Assembly: GCA_014650475.1 (NCBI GenBank)
Contig: BMVA01000011.1
Coordinates: 224,678 to 288,677, forward strand
Direction: 5' to 3'
Origin: Streptomyces albogriseolus
Lineage (GTDB): Bacteria; Actinomycetota; Actinomycetes; Streptomycetales; Streptomycetaceae
Length of the DNA: 64,000 nucleotides
The translations under genes and the position numbers were made by a program. The notes under the pieces were generated by a model that was not told the origin of the DNA, made no database searches, and worked only from the letters and a program-made list of their open reading frames with translations. How positions within the stretch are numbered: position 1 is the first letter of the stretch; every line of letters begins with the position of its first letter. Positions 52,848 to 61,916 of this stretch are shown here, in pieces.

Positions 52848-52951
52848 CCCCTAGATCACAAAGACGGTCGAGGTGTGTCCGATCTTCACCCTTGCGCTCT
52901 CCCTCACGCCAGGGGAATACCCATCGAGAATGATCGGAACCCAGTCGGCGT

Positions 52952-52958
52952 TAGGGTC
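52952..52958 (+). promoter_or_regulatory. TAGGGTC -10-like box for the ferredoxin gene
   Basis: TAGGGTC about 75 bases before the GTG at 53033. It faces away from the arc promoter in the shared 251-base gap. Confidence 0.4.
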
Positions 52959-53032
52959 GACGTGTTCAACACCCGTCAGAGCTGGCCGGATTCCCGCACG
53001 GCTCGGCGAACCCAACGGCAGGAGAGACGATC

Positions 53033-53332
53033 GTGCAGCAGGAGGCCGCAACCGGCGCCGAGGCCCTGGAGGTCTGGATCGACCAGGATCTGTGTACCGG
53101 CGACGGCATCTGCGCCCAGTACGCGCCCGAGGTGTTCGAGCTGGACATCGACGGCCTGGCGTACGTGAAGAACGAGCAGGACGAGCTGCTTCAGGACAAG
53201 GGCGCGGCAACGCCCGTCCCGCTGCCGCTCCTCACGGACGTCGTCGACTCCGCGAAGGAGTGCCCCGGCGAGTGCATCCACGTCCGACGCGTTTCGGACA
53301 GCGTCGAGGTGTACGGACCCGACGCCGGGTGA
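53033..53332 (+). CDS. Ferredoxin
   Basis: 99 residues from a GTG preceded by GGCAGGAGAG. Starts QQEAATGAEALEVWIDQDLC. Cluster ligands are in CTGDGICAQYAPEVFEL and KECPGECI, so the first motif is C-x2-D-x2-C. An Asp in the place of a ligand Cys favours a 3Fe-4S over 4Fe-4S cluster. It also has a roughly 30-residue insert with DELLQDKGAATPVPLPLLT. Such ferredoxins donate electrons to P450s, but the nearest P450 is 23 kb away. It is divergent from arc, an association conserved in Streptomyces. Confidence 0.9.
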   Translation: MQQEAATGAEALEVWIDQDLCTGDGICAQYAPEVFELDIDGLAYVKNEQDELLQDKGAATPVPLPLLTDVVDSAKECPGECIHVRRVSDSVEVYGPDAG

Positions 53333-53412
53333 CCGTCGTCGCACGGCGGGTCACGTCTGTCTGATGCCTCACACGCCGGGGAGCACGCGATCGGCGCGCG
53401 CCCGCGTGCGGG

Positions 53413-53988
53413 TCACACGCTCCGCGCGTCGGACGGCGCGGACCGCACGAACGCGCCGTTCTCCCAGCGCCACTTCACCGTCTCGCGCACGTCGGGACAG
53501 CAACGGGGCACGTCGGTGGAGGAGTAGCCGAGCAGCGTGGCGACGACCTCCCCGCCGCGTACGGTGAAGTCCTCGACGCTGGTGCGGTCCTCGGGGTCGA
53601 CGAGGGTGGCCACCACGCGCGGCTCCGCACCGGAGGCCTGGGTGAGCACGTAGACGCCGTCGGGCGGAGTGCCCATCGGGGCGTCGCAGTGGACCGCGGC
53701 CACCGTCTCGGGGCGGCCGTCGCCGTCGAGGTCGCCGGACGCCTGCTTCTTCACCACCAGCTTCACGGGACCGCAGTCGAGCGGGAACCGCACGTCGGCC
53801 GGGTCCGGCGGCAGCGCCTGCGCCGGGGCGTTCTTCGTGTGCGGGGCGCCCGGCGCGGCGGCGGTCGCGTGGTCGGGCTGCAGGACGGAGGAGAGCGCCA
53901 CGACACCGGCGACGGCCGTGGCGGTGGCGACCCAGTGGATGGGCCGGGCGTGCGTGTGGGCGAGTTCCGGAACGGCGGAAGACTGCAC
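53413..53988 (-). CDS. Secreted protein with a calcium-loop-like repeat
   Basis: 191 residues from a GTG (CAGGAG upstream). Signal-like hydrophobic stretch WVATATAVAGVVALSSVL at about 18-36, probably cleaved near ATAAAPG. A small domain with DLDGDGRPETVAAVHCD follows, an FG-GAP/EF-like calcium loop. Four cysteines in all, including adjacent CC in VPRCCPDVRE. The family and function are not recognised. It lies downstream of trmI beyond a very strong terminator, so it is separately transcribed. Confidence 0.7.
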   Translation of the reverse strand: MQSSAVPELAHTHARPIHWVATATAVAGVVALSSVLQPDHATAAAPGAPHTKNAPAQALPPDPADVRFPLDCGPVKLVVKKQASGDLDGDGRPETVAAVHCDAPMGTPPDGVYVLTQASGAEPRVVATLVDPEDRTSVEDFTVRGGEVVATLLGYSSTDVPRCCPDVRETVKWRWENGAFVRSAPSDARSV

Positions 53989-54130
53989 GAGGAGTGTCTC
54001 CTGTGAGGGCTGTGCCGGTGGGGGTGGCCAGCATCGTGCCACACGTCACAGGACGGAGGGAACGGCGGGGTCCGCAGTCGTCGCGCGGAGCTGCCGTGGA
54101 GGTCCGGTGCGGGCCGGGACGCCAAAGCGT

Positions 54131-54182
54131 CGGCGCCGTGGCGCAGTTCCCTCCGCGGTACGGGAACTGCGCCACGGCGCCG
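54131..54182 (-). terminator. 21-bp perfect hairpin downstream of trmI
   Basis: Arms 54131-54151 and 54162-54182 are perfectly complementary over 21 bp with a 10-base loop (TCCGCGGTAC). It starts 26 bases after the trmI stop. The arm contains GGGAACTGCGC, the same core as the intergenic element at 2484-2542. Confidence 0.8.
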
Positions 54183-54207
54183 GAGCGTTGTAGGGGTGCG
54201 GTCCGCG

Positions 54208-55110
54208 TCAGCGGCCGGTGCCTCCGTCGGCGTTGGGGCCGGAGTAGTCCTCGCCGTAGGCGCCCTTGGCCGGGCGGCGCCGGCGCATGGGCGGCTCGAC
54301 GCCGTCGGCGAGCCGGCGGGCGGTGAGCAGGAAGCCGGTGTGGCCGATCATCCGGTGGTCGGGGCGGACGGCCAGGCCCTCGATGTGCCAGTTGCGGATC
54401 ATCGTCTCCCAGGCGGTCGGCTCGTTGAAGCAGCCGATCTCCCGGATGGACTCGACGGTCCGGGCGAGCTGGGTGGTGGTGGCCACGTAGCAGCAGAGGA
54501 TGCCGCCGGGGACGAGCGCCTTGGAGACGGCCTCCAGGCACTCCCAGGGGGCGAGCATGTCGAGGATGACGCGGTCGACGTCCGTGTCGGACAGGTTGTC
54601 CTGGAGGTCGCCCACGGTGAGCTGCCAGGCGGGGTGCGGGCCTCCGAAGTAGCGCTCGACGTTCTGCCGGGCGATGTCGGCGAAGTCCTCGCGGCGCTCG
54701 TACGAGTGCAGCATGCCCTGGTCGCCGATGGCGCGCAGCAGGAAGCTGCTGAGCGAGCCGGAGCCCACGCCGGCCTCGACGACGCGCGCGCCGGGGAAGA
54801 TGTCGGCGAAGGCGAGGATCTGCCCCGCGTCCTTCGGGTAGACGACGGCTGCCCCTCGGGGCATGGACAGGACGTAGTCGGGGAGCAGGGGGCGCAGCGC
54901 GAGATAGGCGACGTTCCCGGTGGTGCGGACCACGCTGCCCTCGGGAGCGCCGATCAGTTCGTCGTGGGGGAAGGAACCCTTGTGGGTGTGGAAGTTCTTC
55001 CCGGCCTCGAGCGTGAACGTGTAGTGGCGGCCCTTGGGGTCGGTCAGCTGTACCTGGTCCCCGACCTTGAAGGGCCCGCGCCTGCGGGCGGCACCGGTCG
55101 GTTCGGACAT
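54208..55110 (-). CDS. trmI: tRNA (adenine-N1)-methyltransferase, TrmI-type
   Basis: 300 residues. N-terminal beta domain (FKVGDQVQLTDPKGRHYTFT, then EAGKNFHTHKGSF), then a Rossmann methyltransferase with SAM motif VVEAGVGSGSLSSFLLRAIG, YERREDFADIARQNVERYFG and catalytic-region VDRVILDMLAPWECLE. Motif YPKDAGQILAFADIFPGARV binds tRNA/SAM. The family methylates A58 in the T-loop of tRNAs as a tetramer. It is divergently clustered with the M50 protease and RecB-like nuclease in actinobacteria near arc. Confidence 0.95.
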   Translation of the reverse strand: MSEPTGAARRRGPFKVGDQVQLTDPKGRHYTFTLEAGKNFHTHKGSFPHDELIGAPEGSVVRTTGNVAYLALRPLLPDYVLSMPRGAAVVYPKDAGQILAFADIFPGARVVEAGVGSGSLSSFLLRAIGDQGMLHSYERREDFADIARQNVERYFGGPHPAWQLTVGDLQDNLSDTDVDRVILDMLAPWECLEAVSKALVPGGILCCYVATTTQLARTVESIREIGCFNEPTAWETMIRNWHIEGLAVRPDHRMIGHTGFLLTARRLADGVEPPMRRRRPAKGAYGEDYSGPNADGGTGR

Positions 55111-55171
55111 GTGACCAGCCTACCGGTCCCCGGAGGGCCCGCCGACCACGGACGGCGGCCGGGACGGCGGG

Positions 55172-56725
55172 TCAGGAGGGGCGCGCCATGGCCTTCACGA
55201 AGGCCCGCTCCACGTCGGCGGCGGACAGCACGCCGTAGATCTCGCCGGTCTCCTCGACCACCAGGTACTCGGTGGCGGGCGTCGCGCGCAGCGCGTCCAG
55301 CAGCTCCTCCCCGGCCAGTTCCGCGGAGACGCGCATGCCGTCGGTGATGTCCTGGGCGAGGGTGCCGACCGGCACCCAGGGGCGCCGGTGCTCCGGCACG
55401 CCGACGATCGCGGCCTCGCGGACCAGGGAGACCGGCACGCCGTCGGCGTCGACGACGACCAGGGCGCGGGCGCCGGCCGCGTTGGCCCGGCGCAGCGCCT
55501 CGGAGAGCGGGGTGTCGCTCTCCACGGGGACCGCGCGGCGGGTGAGGGTGCGGGCCCGCAGCTCGGGCAGGTGCTCGCGCAGGCGGGCCATGCGCAGGCT
55601 GTTCCCGGCGCCGGTCCAGATGATCGCGGCGAGGATCGCGGCGAGCAGGGCGTCCAGGACGGTGTCCATGCCGACGTTGTCCACGGCGTCGGAGCCGAGT
55701 GCCCCGGACTGGGTGAGCAGCGGCAGCCCGATCAGCACGCAGACGGCGAGGGCGCGGCCCACCCAGGCGGCGGCGACGGTGCCGGTCATGGGTTTGCCGG
55801 TGATCGCCCAGACGACCGCGCGGAGCATCCGGCCGCCGTCCAGCGGCAGGCCGGGCAGCAGGTTGAAGGCGGCCACGATGAGGTTGGACACCATCAGTCC
55901 GGCCAGCAGCACGCCGGGCACGCTGCTCGGGTCGACCGCGAGCAGGCCGAGGTAGAACAGCCCGGCCAGCACCAGGGAGAGCAGCGGGCCGACGAACGCC
56001 AGCACGAACTCTCTGCCGGGCGTCTCGGCCTCCTTCTCGATCTCGGAGACGCCGCCGAAGAACTGGAGCTGGATGCGGCGCACCGGGAGCTTGAAGCGGA
56101 GGGCGGCGAGGGTGTGGGCGAGCTCGTGCACCAGCACGGAGGCGTAGAAGGCCACCGCGAAGAACAGGGAGACCAGGTAGCTGGCCGCGCCCAGCTCGGG
56201 CAGGACGCGGTCGATCTGGCCGCCGAACACCCAGGTGATGAGGATCGCGACGAGGAACCAGCTGGGCGCGACGTAGACGGGCACGCCGAAGGGGCGGCCC
56301 ATCAGCAGTCCGCCGCGGCGCCGCTCCTCGGGGCGTTGCGGAGCTTGTCCCTTGCCGCTGCCGGAGTGGGCGAACGGGTGGTCGGGGTGCTCGGGCCGCC
56401 CGGCGGGGGCGCGAGCGGGGCGGTCCGCCGGGGGTTCGGGGTGCTCCGGAGCGCGGTCCCGGCCGTGCGCGGGGGCGCCGCGGTCCGGGGCGCCGTGGTC
56501 CGGGGCGGCGCCGGTGTCCTGCGGCGTTCCGCTCCCGGGGGCCGGGGCACCGGCGTCGGGCGTGGGGCCCTCGGGCCGGGCGTCCTTCGCGTCGGCGGGC
56601 GTCGGAGCGGAGGGGGCCGTGGGAGCGTCGCCGGTGCCGCCGGGGGCCGGGGCCTCGGGGCCGGTGTGCTCGGCCGACTCGTCGTTGCCGGGCCGCGGCT
56701 GTCCGCGCCCGCCGCTTACGTCCAC
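55172..56725 (-). CDS. Site-2 protease (M50) with two CBS domains
   Basis: 517 residues from a GTG (VDVSGGRGQP). A long proline-rich disordered arm (about 1-130) precedes the membrane core. The zinc site is VHELAHTLAAL, with the second motif NLLPGLPLDGGRML; about six membrane segments. The C-terminus has a CBS pair (PVESDTPLSEALRRANAAGA, EYLVVEETGEIYGVLSAADV). Site-2 proteases cut membrane-bound substrates such as anti-sigma factors; the CBS pair may sense adenylates. 61 bases separate it from trmI. Confidence 0.92.
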   Translation of the reverse strand: MDVSGGRGQPRPGNDESAEHTGPEAPAPGGTGDAPTAPSAPTPADAKDARPEGPTPDAGAPAPGSGTPQDTGAAPDHGAPDRGAPAHGRDRAPEHPEPPADRPARAPAGRPEHPDHPFAHSGSGKGQAPQRPEERRRGGLLMGRPFGVPVYVAPSWFLVAILITWVFGGQIDRVLPELGAASYLVSLFFAVAFYASVLVHELAHTLAALRFKLPVRRIQLQFFGGVSEIEKEAETPGREFVLAFVGPLLSLVLAGLFYLGLLAVDPSSVPGVLLAGLMVSNLIVAAFNLLPGLPLDGGRMLRAVVWAITGKPMTGTVAAAWVGRALAVCVLIGLPLLTQSGALGSDAVDNVGMDTVLDALLAAILAAIIWTGAGNSLRMARLREHLPELRARTLTRRAVPVESDTPLSEALRRANAAGARALVVVDADGVPVSLVREAAIVGVPEHRRPWVPVGTLAQDITDGMRVSAELAGEELLDALRATPATEYLVVEETGEIYGVLSAADVERAFVKAMARPS

Positions 56726-56948
56726 CGGTGTCCCCTCGTTCGCTGCGTCTCCCGCGCCTGCCGGACGGGAGGGTCCTGGGTCGATGGTATGCGGCGTTCG
56801 CCGCCCCTTCCGCCCCGCACCCCTGTCTCTACCCCCTCGTTCCCCTTCCTCCCCACGCTCCCCCGTCGCGCACTCCCCGCCCGCGTGCCCCGGGGCTCTG
56901 TCCACAGGGTCACCGCGATGTCGGCGGCGGGCCGTAAGGTCTGTGGTC

Positions 56949-57893
56949 ATGGAGACGAGCACCGAGGGCGCGACGCGGCCCGACATCAGCCCGGCCGGGT
57001 CCGGCGAGGCCGTGGACACGGTCGTGGTGGCCGGTCCCCCCGCCGCGCCGCCCGCCTCGCTGTCCCCGTCCCGTGCGAGTGACTTCATGCAGTGCCCGCT
57101 GCTGTACCGGTTCCGGGTGATCGACCGGCTGCCGGAGAAGCCGAGCGAGGCGGCGACCCGGGGCACGCTGGTGCACGCGGTGCTTGAGCGGCTGTTCGAC
57201 GCCCCGGCCGCCGACCGCACCGTGCCGCGCGCGAAGTCGCTGGTCCCCGGCCAGTGGGACCGGCTGCGCGAGAGCAGACCGGAGGTCGCGGAGCTGTTCG
57301 CGGACGACCCGGAGGGCGAGCGGCTGGCGCGCTGGCTGACGGAGGCCGAGGCGCTGGTCGAGCGGTGGTTCACGCTGGAGGACCCGAGCCGGCTGGAGCC
57401 CGCCGAGCGGGAGCTGTTCGTGGAGGCGGAGCTGGACTCCGGGCTGCGGCTGCGCGGCATCATCGACCGGGTGGACGTAGCGCCCACCGGCGAGGTGCGG
57501 ATCGTCGACTACAAGACGGGCAAGGCGCCCCGCCCGGAGTACGCCGAGGGCGCGCTGTTCCAGATGAAGTTCTACGCCCTGGTGGTGTGGCGCCTGAAGA
57601 AGGTGATCCCGCGCCGGCTCCAGCTGGTGTACCTGGGCAGTGGGGACGTGCTGACCTACGACCCGGTGCTCGCCGATCTGGAGCGGGTGGAGCGCAAGCT
57701 GCTCGCGCTGTGGGAGGCGATCCGGCAGGCGACCGAGACGGGCGACTGGCGGCCCCGCCCGACGAAGCTGTGCGGCTGGTGCGACCACCAGGCGCACTGC
57801 CCGGAGTTCGGCGGCACTCCCCCGCCCTACCCCCTGCCCTTGAGGGCGCCTGAGTCCGGCGCGGCCGAGCAGGGCAGAATGGGGCCGGACTAG
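56949..57893 (+). CDS. RecB-family PD-(D/E)XK nuclease
   Basis: 314 residues from an ATG eight bases after a TAAGGT box (leaderless-like). Nuclease core: SPSRASDFMQCPLLYRFRVI, GTLVHAVLERLF, GIIDRVD and the active site VRIVDYKTGK (Asp, Lys). Cys in MQCPLL plus three in LCGWCDHQAHCPEF would ligate a 4Fe-4S cluster as in Cas4/AddB-type nucleases. It is free-standing, with no helicase domain. A role in DNA repair is expected. It is divergent from the M50 gene. Confidence 0.9.
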   Translation: METSTEGATRPDISPAGSGEAVDTVVVAGPPAAPPASLSPSRASDFMQCPLLYRFRVIDRLPEKPSEAATRGTLVHAVLERLFDAPAADRTVPRAKSLVPGQWDRLRESRPEVAELFADDPEGERLARWLTEAEALVERWFTLEDPSRLEPAERELFVEAELDSGLRLRGIIDRVDVAPTGEVRIVDYKTGKAPRPEYAEGALFQMKFYALVVWRLKKVIPRRLQLVYLGSGDVLTYDPVLADLERVERKLLALWEAIRQATETGDWRPRPTKLCGWCDHQAHCPEFGGTPPPYPLPLRAPESGAAEQGRMGPD

Positions 57894-57907
57894 CGAAGGA
57901 GACTTAC

Positions 57908-58579
57908 GTGGCCATCCGCGTCCTACTGGTCGACGACCAGCCGCTGCTGCGCACCGGATTCCGGATGATCCTGGAGGCCGAGCAGGACCTCGCGGTCGTC
58001 GGCGAGGCCGGGGACGGCCTCCAGGCCCTGGACCAGGTGCGGGCGCTGCAGCCCGACGTGGTGCTCATGGACATCCGTATGCCGCGGATGGACGGGGTGG
58101 AGGCCACCCGCCAGATCACCGGCCCCGAGCGGAACGGCCCGGCGAAGGTGCTGGTGCTGACGACGTTCGATCTCGACGAGTACGTGGTGGAGGCGCTGAA
58201 GGCGGGGGCCAGCGGCTTCCTCCTGAAGGACGCCCCGGCCAACGAGCTGGTGCAGGCGATCCGCGTGGTGGCCGCCGGGGAGGCGATGCTCGCGCCGAGC
58301 ATCACGCGCCGGCTGCTGGACAAGTACGCCACGCATCTGCCGTCCGGCGAGGAGCCCGTGCCGGACACGCTGCACACGCTGACCGACCGCGAGGTCGAGG
58401 TGCTGAAGCTGGTGGCGCGCGGGCTGTCCAACGCGGAGATCGCCGCCGACCTGTTCGTCAGCGAGACCACCGTGAAGACGCACGTCGGTCATGTGCTGAC
58501 CAAACTGGGGCTGCGCGACCGCGTGCAGGCCGCGGTGTACGCGTACGAGAGCGGGCTGGTGCGCCCCGGCGCCCAGTAG
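57908..58579 (+). CDS. NarL/LuxR-family response regulator
   Basis: 223 residues from a GTG preceded by GAAGGAGAC. Receiver domain with VLLVDDQ, phospho-Asp55 in VVLMDIRMPRMDG and the conserved Lys in GFLLKDA. The C-terminal LuxR HTH is LTDREVEVLKLVARGLSNAE, then IAADLFVSETTVKTHVGHVL. No histidine kinase is adjacent (the only kinase in the window is at 341-1486). It is 14 bases after the nuclease gene, so perhaps cotranscribed. Confidence 0.94.
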   Translation: MAIRVLLVDDQPLLRTGFRMILEAEQDLAVVGEAGDGLQALDQVRALQPDVVLMDIRMPRMDGVEATRQITGPERNGPAKVLVLTTFDLDEYVVEALKAGASGFLLKDAPANELVQAIRVVAAGEAMLAPSITRRLLDKYATHLPSGEEPVPDTLHTLTDREVEVLKLVARGLSNAEIAADLFVSETTVKTHVGHVLTKLGLRDRVQAAVYAYESGLVRPGAQ

Positions 58580-58602
58580 CGCGTCCGTCGTCCGCATACG
58601 GA

Positions 58603-58640
58603 CGTGGGGGCGCCCTCCTGGCCGGGAGGGCGCCCCCACG
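58603..58640. terminator. 16-bp perfect hairpin between convergent genes
   Basis: CGTGGGGGCGCCCTCC (58603-58618) and its perfect complement (58625-58640) with a 6-base loop. It lies between the converging response regulator and oligopeptide-binding genes and can serve both. Confidence 0.8.
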
Positions 58641-58657
58641 TTCGTGTGTGCGGCGGG

Positions 58658-60244
58658 TCAGCTGCTCTTGCTCAGCTCCCAGAACCGGAACACGGTGGAC
58701 GCGTCGAGGCAGTACTCCAGTCCGTAGACGCCGTCCTGGACGACCGCGTACTGCTTGCCCTGCCAGATGGGCAGCAGCGGGACGTCCTCGGCGACCTGGT
58801 CCTGGATCGCACCGAACTCCTTGTCGGTGGCGCCGCGGTCGCTCTCGGCGGCGGTGCGCGGCAGGAGCGTCTCGGTGATCTCGCCCGCGTCGTAGTTGTT
58901 GTCGAGGACGTTGCCCTCGCCGAAGAACGGACCCGTGAAGTTGTCGGCGTCCGGGTAGTCCGGCACCCAGCCCTTCACGTAGACGCCGTACTTGCCGGCC
59001 GCGACGTCCTTCTCGTACTGGGCGAACTCGACCGACTTCACGTCGGCGTCGAACAGCCCGCTGGCGTTGAGCTGCTTGGCGATCGCCTCGAGCTGCTGGT
59101 CGGTGGCCGGGCCGTAACGGTCCGGGGTGGACCAGAGGGTCAGCTCCACCTTCCCGGTGATGCCCTCCTCCTTCAGCGCGGCCTTGGCCTTGGCCTTGGA
59201 GGGGCGGGCGCCGTAGGTGTCGAAGAAGGCCGTGTTGTGGCCGGCCACACCGGCCGGGATGATCGAGTACAGCGGGGTGGCCGTGCCCTCGTACACGTCG
59301 TGCATCAGGGCGTCGCGGTCGATCAGGTACGCCATGGCCTTGCGGACGCCGAGCCGGCCGGCGACGGGGTCGTCCATGTTGAAGACCAGGTGCTGCACCT
59401 CGGCGCTGCTGCCCTCGACGACCTCGATGCCGCCGTTGCCGCGGTCGGCCTCCTCGATCTCGTTGATGGCCCGGGCGGTGAGACCGCGGTAGGCGATGTC
59501 GACCTCGCCCTTCTCCAGGGCCTTCTTCAGACCGTCCTGGTCGCCGTGGAAGAACTGCAGCGTCACACCGGAGTTCTGCGGCTCGGCCGAGCCGCTGTAG
59601 TGCTCGTTGACGGAGAACACGGCCTTGTTGTCGTCGAACGAGTCCAGCTTGTACGGACCGGAGCCGACCGCCTTGCCGTCCTCGCGCAGACCGTTCGCGT
59701 CGTACGCGCGGTGGTTGACGATGGAGCCGGCGCCGGAGGCGATCTTGCTGGGGAAGGTGGCGTCGGCCGTGTTCAGCCGGAAGACGACCGTCTTCTCGTC
59801 CGGCGTCTCCACCTTCTCCAGGGTCGGGAACATGACCGCGGGACCGTCGGGGTCGTCGATCTTCAGCATGCGGTCGAAGGAGAACTTCACGTCCTCGGAG
59901 GTGAGCGGGTCACCGTTGCTGAACTTCAGTCCGTCCCGCAGCGTGCAGGTGTAGACCCGGGTGGCGGTGTCGGAGAACGCGCAGCTCTGCGCGGCGTCCG
60001 GCTGCGGCTCGGTGCCGCCTTTGGGGAAGCCGAGCAGCGACTGGAACACGTTGTTGAACAGCAGCCAGGATCCGGGGTCGTAACCGGAGGCGGGGTCGGT
60101 GGCCAGGACGTCGTCGGACATACCGACGACGATCTTGGAGCCGTTCGACGCCGCGTCCCCGTCCTCGGAGCCGCAGCCGGTCAGCAGGCCGGAGGCCAGC
60201 ACGGCCACGAGGGGCAGTGCCGGCCACTGGGTGCGCAGGTTCAC
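58658..60244 (-). CDS. Oligopeptide/dipeptide ABC solute-binding lipoprotein (paralog 1)
   Basis: 528 residues from a GTG (VNLRTQWPAL). Lipobox LLTGC (Cys24). SBP family 5 fold with GMSDDVLATDPASGYDPGSW, CTLRDGLKFSNGDPLTSEDV and AVGSGPYKLDSFD. WQGKQYAVV lies near the C-terminus. It captures peptides or related solutes for an ABC importer. No permease or ATPase gene is within the window. It is 64 bases downstream of a second, similar lipoprotein gene. Confidence 0.93.
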   Translation of the reverse strand: MNLRTQWPALPLVAVLASGLLTGCGSEDGDAASNGSKIVVGMSDDVLATDPASGYDPGSWLLFNNVFQSLLGFPKGGTEPQPDAAQSCAFSDTATRVYTCTLRDGLKFSNGDPLTSEDVKFSFDRMLKIDDPDGPAVMFPTLEKVETPDEKTVVFRLNTADATFPSKIASGAGSIVNHRAYDANGLREDGKAVGSGPYKLDSFDDNKAVFSVNEHYSGSAEPQNSGVTLQFFHGDQDGLKKALEKGEVDIAYRGLTARAINEIEEADRGNGGIEVVEGSSAEVQHLVFNMDDPVAGRLGVRKAMAYLIDRDALMHDVYEGTATPLYSIIPAGVAGHNTAFFDTYGARPSKAKAKAALKEEGITGKVELTLWSTPDRYGPATDQQLEAIAKQLNASGLFDADVKSVEFAQYEKDVAAGKYGVYVKGWVPDYPDADNFTGPFFGEGNVLDNNYDAGEITETLLPRTAAESDRGATDKEFGAIQDQVAEDVPLLPIWQGKQYAVVQDGVYGLEYCLDASTVFRFWELSKSS

Positions 60245-60308
60245 GAGTGTTGCCTTGTCGTTTCCATCGGGTCCGGACCGAGCCACCGGATCCCGGCGTA
60301 CGGATGCG

Positions 60309-61916
60309 TCAGCCGCTGACGCCGCGTCCGAGCTCCCACAGCTGGAGCGTGGAGGAGGAGTTGAGCGCGTAGGCGGTGCCGGTGATGTCGTCACGGGCGG
60401 CGAGGTACTGCTTGCCCTGCCACAGCGGCAGCACGGGGACGTCGTCGGCGACGATGTTCTGGATCTCCGTGAAGCTCTTCAAGGCGTTGAGGCGGTCGGC
60501 CTGGCGGCGCGACTCGGGGATGAGGTCCTTGCGGACCTCGGTGTTGACGTAGGGCGAGTTGAGGAAGTTGTCCTCGTCCAGGAAGGGCGCGACGAAGGCG
60601 TCGGCGTCCGGGTAGTCCGGGAACCAGCCCATGCCGTAGACGTCGTACTTGCCCTTCTGGCCGGCCGGGCGGAACTTGTCCCAGGAGGTGCCCTTGATGT
60701 CCGTGCGGAACAGGCCGGTTTCGTTGAGCTGCTTGCTGAGCTGCTCGAACTCCGTCTTGGTGGCCGGACCGTAGTGGTCGGTCGTGTAGTGGAGCGTGAG
60801 CTTCACCGGCGTGTCGATGCCGGCTTCCTCGAGCAGCTCGCGGGCCTTGCCCACGTTCGGGTCGCCGTACGTGTTGAAGAACGCGTTGGAGTGGCCGGTG
60901 ACGCCGGCGGGCACCAGCGAGAACAGCGGCTCGGCCTGGCTGCCGTAGACCTTGGCGACGAGCTCGTCGCGGTTGATCACCTGGGCCATCGCCTGGCGGA
61001 CGGCCTTGTCCTTCACCGACTCGGCCTTGGTGTTGAAGGCCAGGTAGCGGATCTCCAGACCGGGGGACTCCACCAGCTCGACGTCGCCGTCGGCGGCGTT
61101 GGCCAGCCGCTGGATCTGCTCCGGCGACATGCTGCGGGACATGACGTCGATGTCGCCGTCCTCGAGCGCGTCGCCCATGGCGTCGGCGCTGTCGTAGGCG
61201 ACGAGTTCGACCTTGTCGTTGTTGACCTGGAGCGCGCCCTTGTACGACGGGTTCTTGGTGAAGGTGGCGCGGACCAGGGCGCCGTCCTTGACCTCGGTCT
61301 CCATGGTGTACGGGCCGGAGCCGTCGACGTCGAAGCCCTCGCGGAGCTTCTTCTGGGCGTAGTCGTCCTTGTTGACGATGCCCGCGACCGGGGTGGACAG
61401 CTTGTACGGGAAGGTGGCGTCGGCCGCCTTGAGGTGGAAGATCACCTCGCGGTCGCCCTGCGTCTCGACGGTGTCGATGGTGGACAGCAGGGCGAAGACA
61501 CCGCTGTCGCCCTTGAGGGAGAGGGCGCGGTCGATGGAGTACTTCACGTCCTGCGCGGTGATCGGGTCGCCGTTCGAGAACTTGAGGCCGTCGCGCAGGG
61601 TGCAGCTGTAGCGCTCGTTGCCGGCGTCCGTGAAGCCGCAGGACTCGGCCGCCTCGGGCACGGGTTCGCCGTCGCCGCGGGGCTGCACCATGAGGGTCTG
61701 GACGGTCTGCCGCAGGATGTTCCAGGTGCCGACGTCGTAGGCCCAGGCGGGGTCGAGGGGGGCGAGCCCTTCTTCCTCGGATGCGGTGAACCGGTCCGTG
61801 GTGCCCACGACGATCGCGTCGCCGTCGCCGCTGCCGCTCTCGGTGTCACCACAGGCGGCGAGCACCGGCGCGAGCAGGCCCATCGCGGCCGCCAGCACCA
61901 AAGTCTTGCGGTTCAT
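60309..61916 (-). CDS. Oligopeptide/dipeptide ABC solute-binding lipoprotein (paralog 2)
   Basis: 535 residues from an ATG (MNRKTLVLAAAMGLLAPVLA), lipobox LAAC (Cys22). Same family 5 fold and sequence landmarks as the downstream paralog (CTLRDGLKFSNGDPITAQDV, DGSGPYTMETEV, LPLWQGKQYLAARDD). The two are clear tandem duplicates that have diverged. It is probably the first gene of a two-gene transcript. A longer in-frame start upstream was rejected since it precedes no signal peptide. Confidence 0.93.
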   Translation of the reverse strand: MNRKTLVLAAAMGLLAPVLAACGDTESGSGDGDAIVVGTTDRFTASEEEGLAPLDPAWAYDVGTWNILRQTVQTLMVQPRGDGEPVPEAAESCGFTDAGNERYSCTLRDGLKFSNGDPITAQDVKYSIDRALSLKGDSGVFALLSTIDTVETQGDREVIFHLKAADATFPYKLSTPVAGIVNKDDYAQKKLREGFDVDGSGPYTMETEVKDGALVRATFTKNPSYKGALQVNNDKVELVAYDSADAMGDALEDGDIDVMSRSMSPEQIQRLANAADGDVELVESPGLEIRYLAFNTKAESVKDKAVRQAMAQVINRDELVAKVYGSQAEPLFSLVPAGVTGHSNAFFNTYGDPNVGKARELLEEAGIDTPVKLTLHYTTDHYGPATKTEFEQLSKQLNETGLFRTDIKGTSWDKFRPAGQKGKYDVYGMGWFPDYPDADAFVAPFLDEDNFLNSPYVNTEVRKDLIPESRRQADRLNALKSFTEIQNIVADDVPVLPLWQGKQYLAARDDITGTAYALNSSSTLQLWELGRGVSG

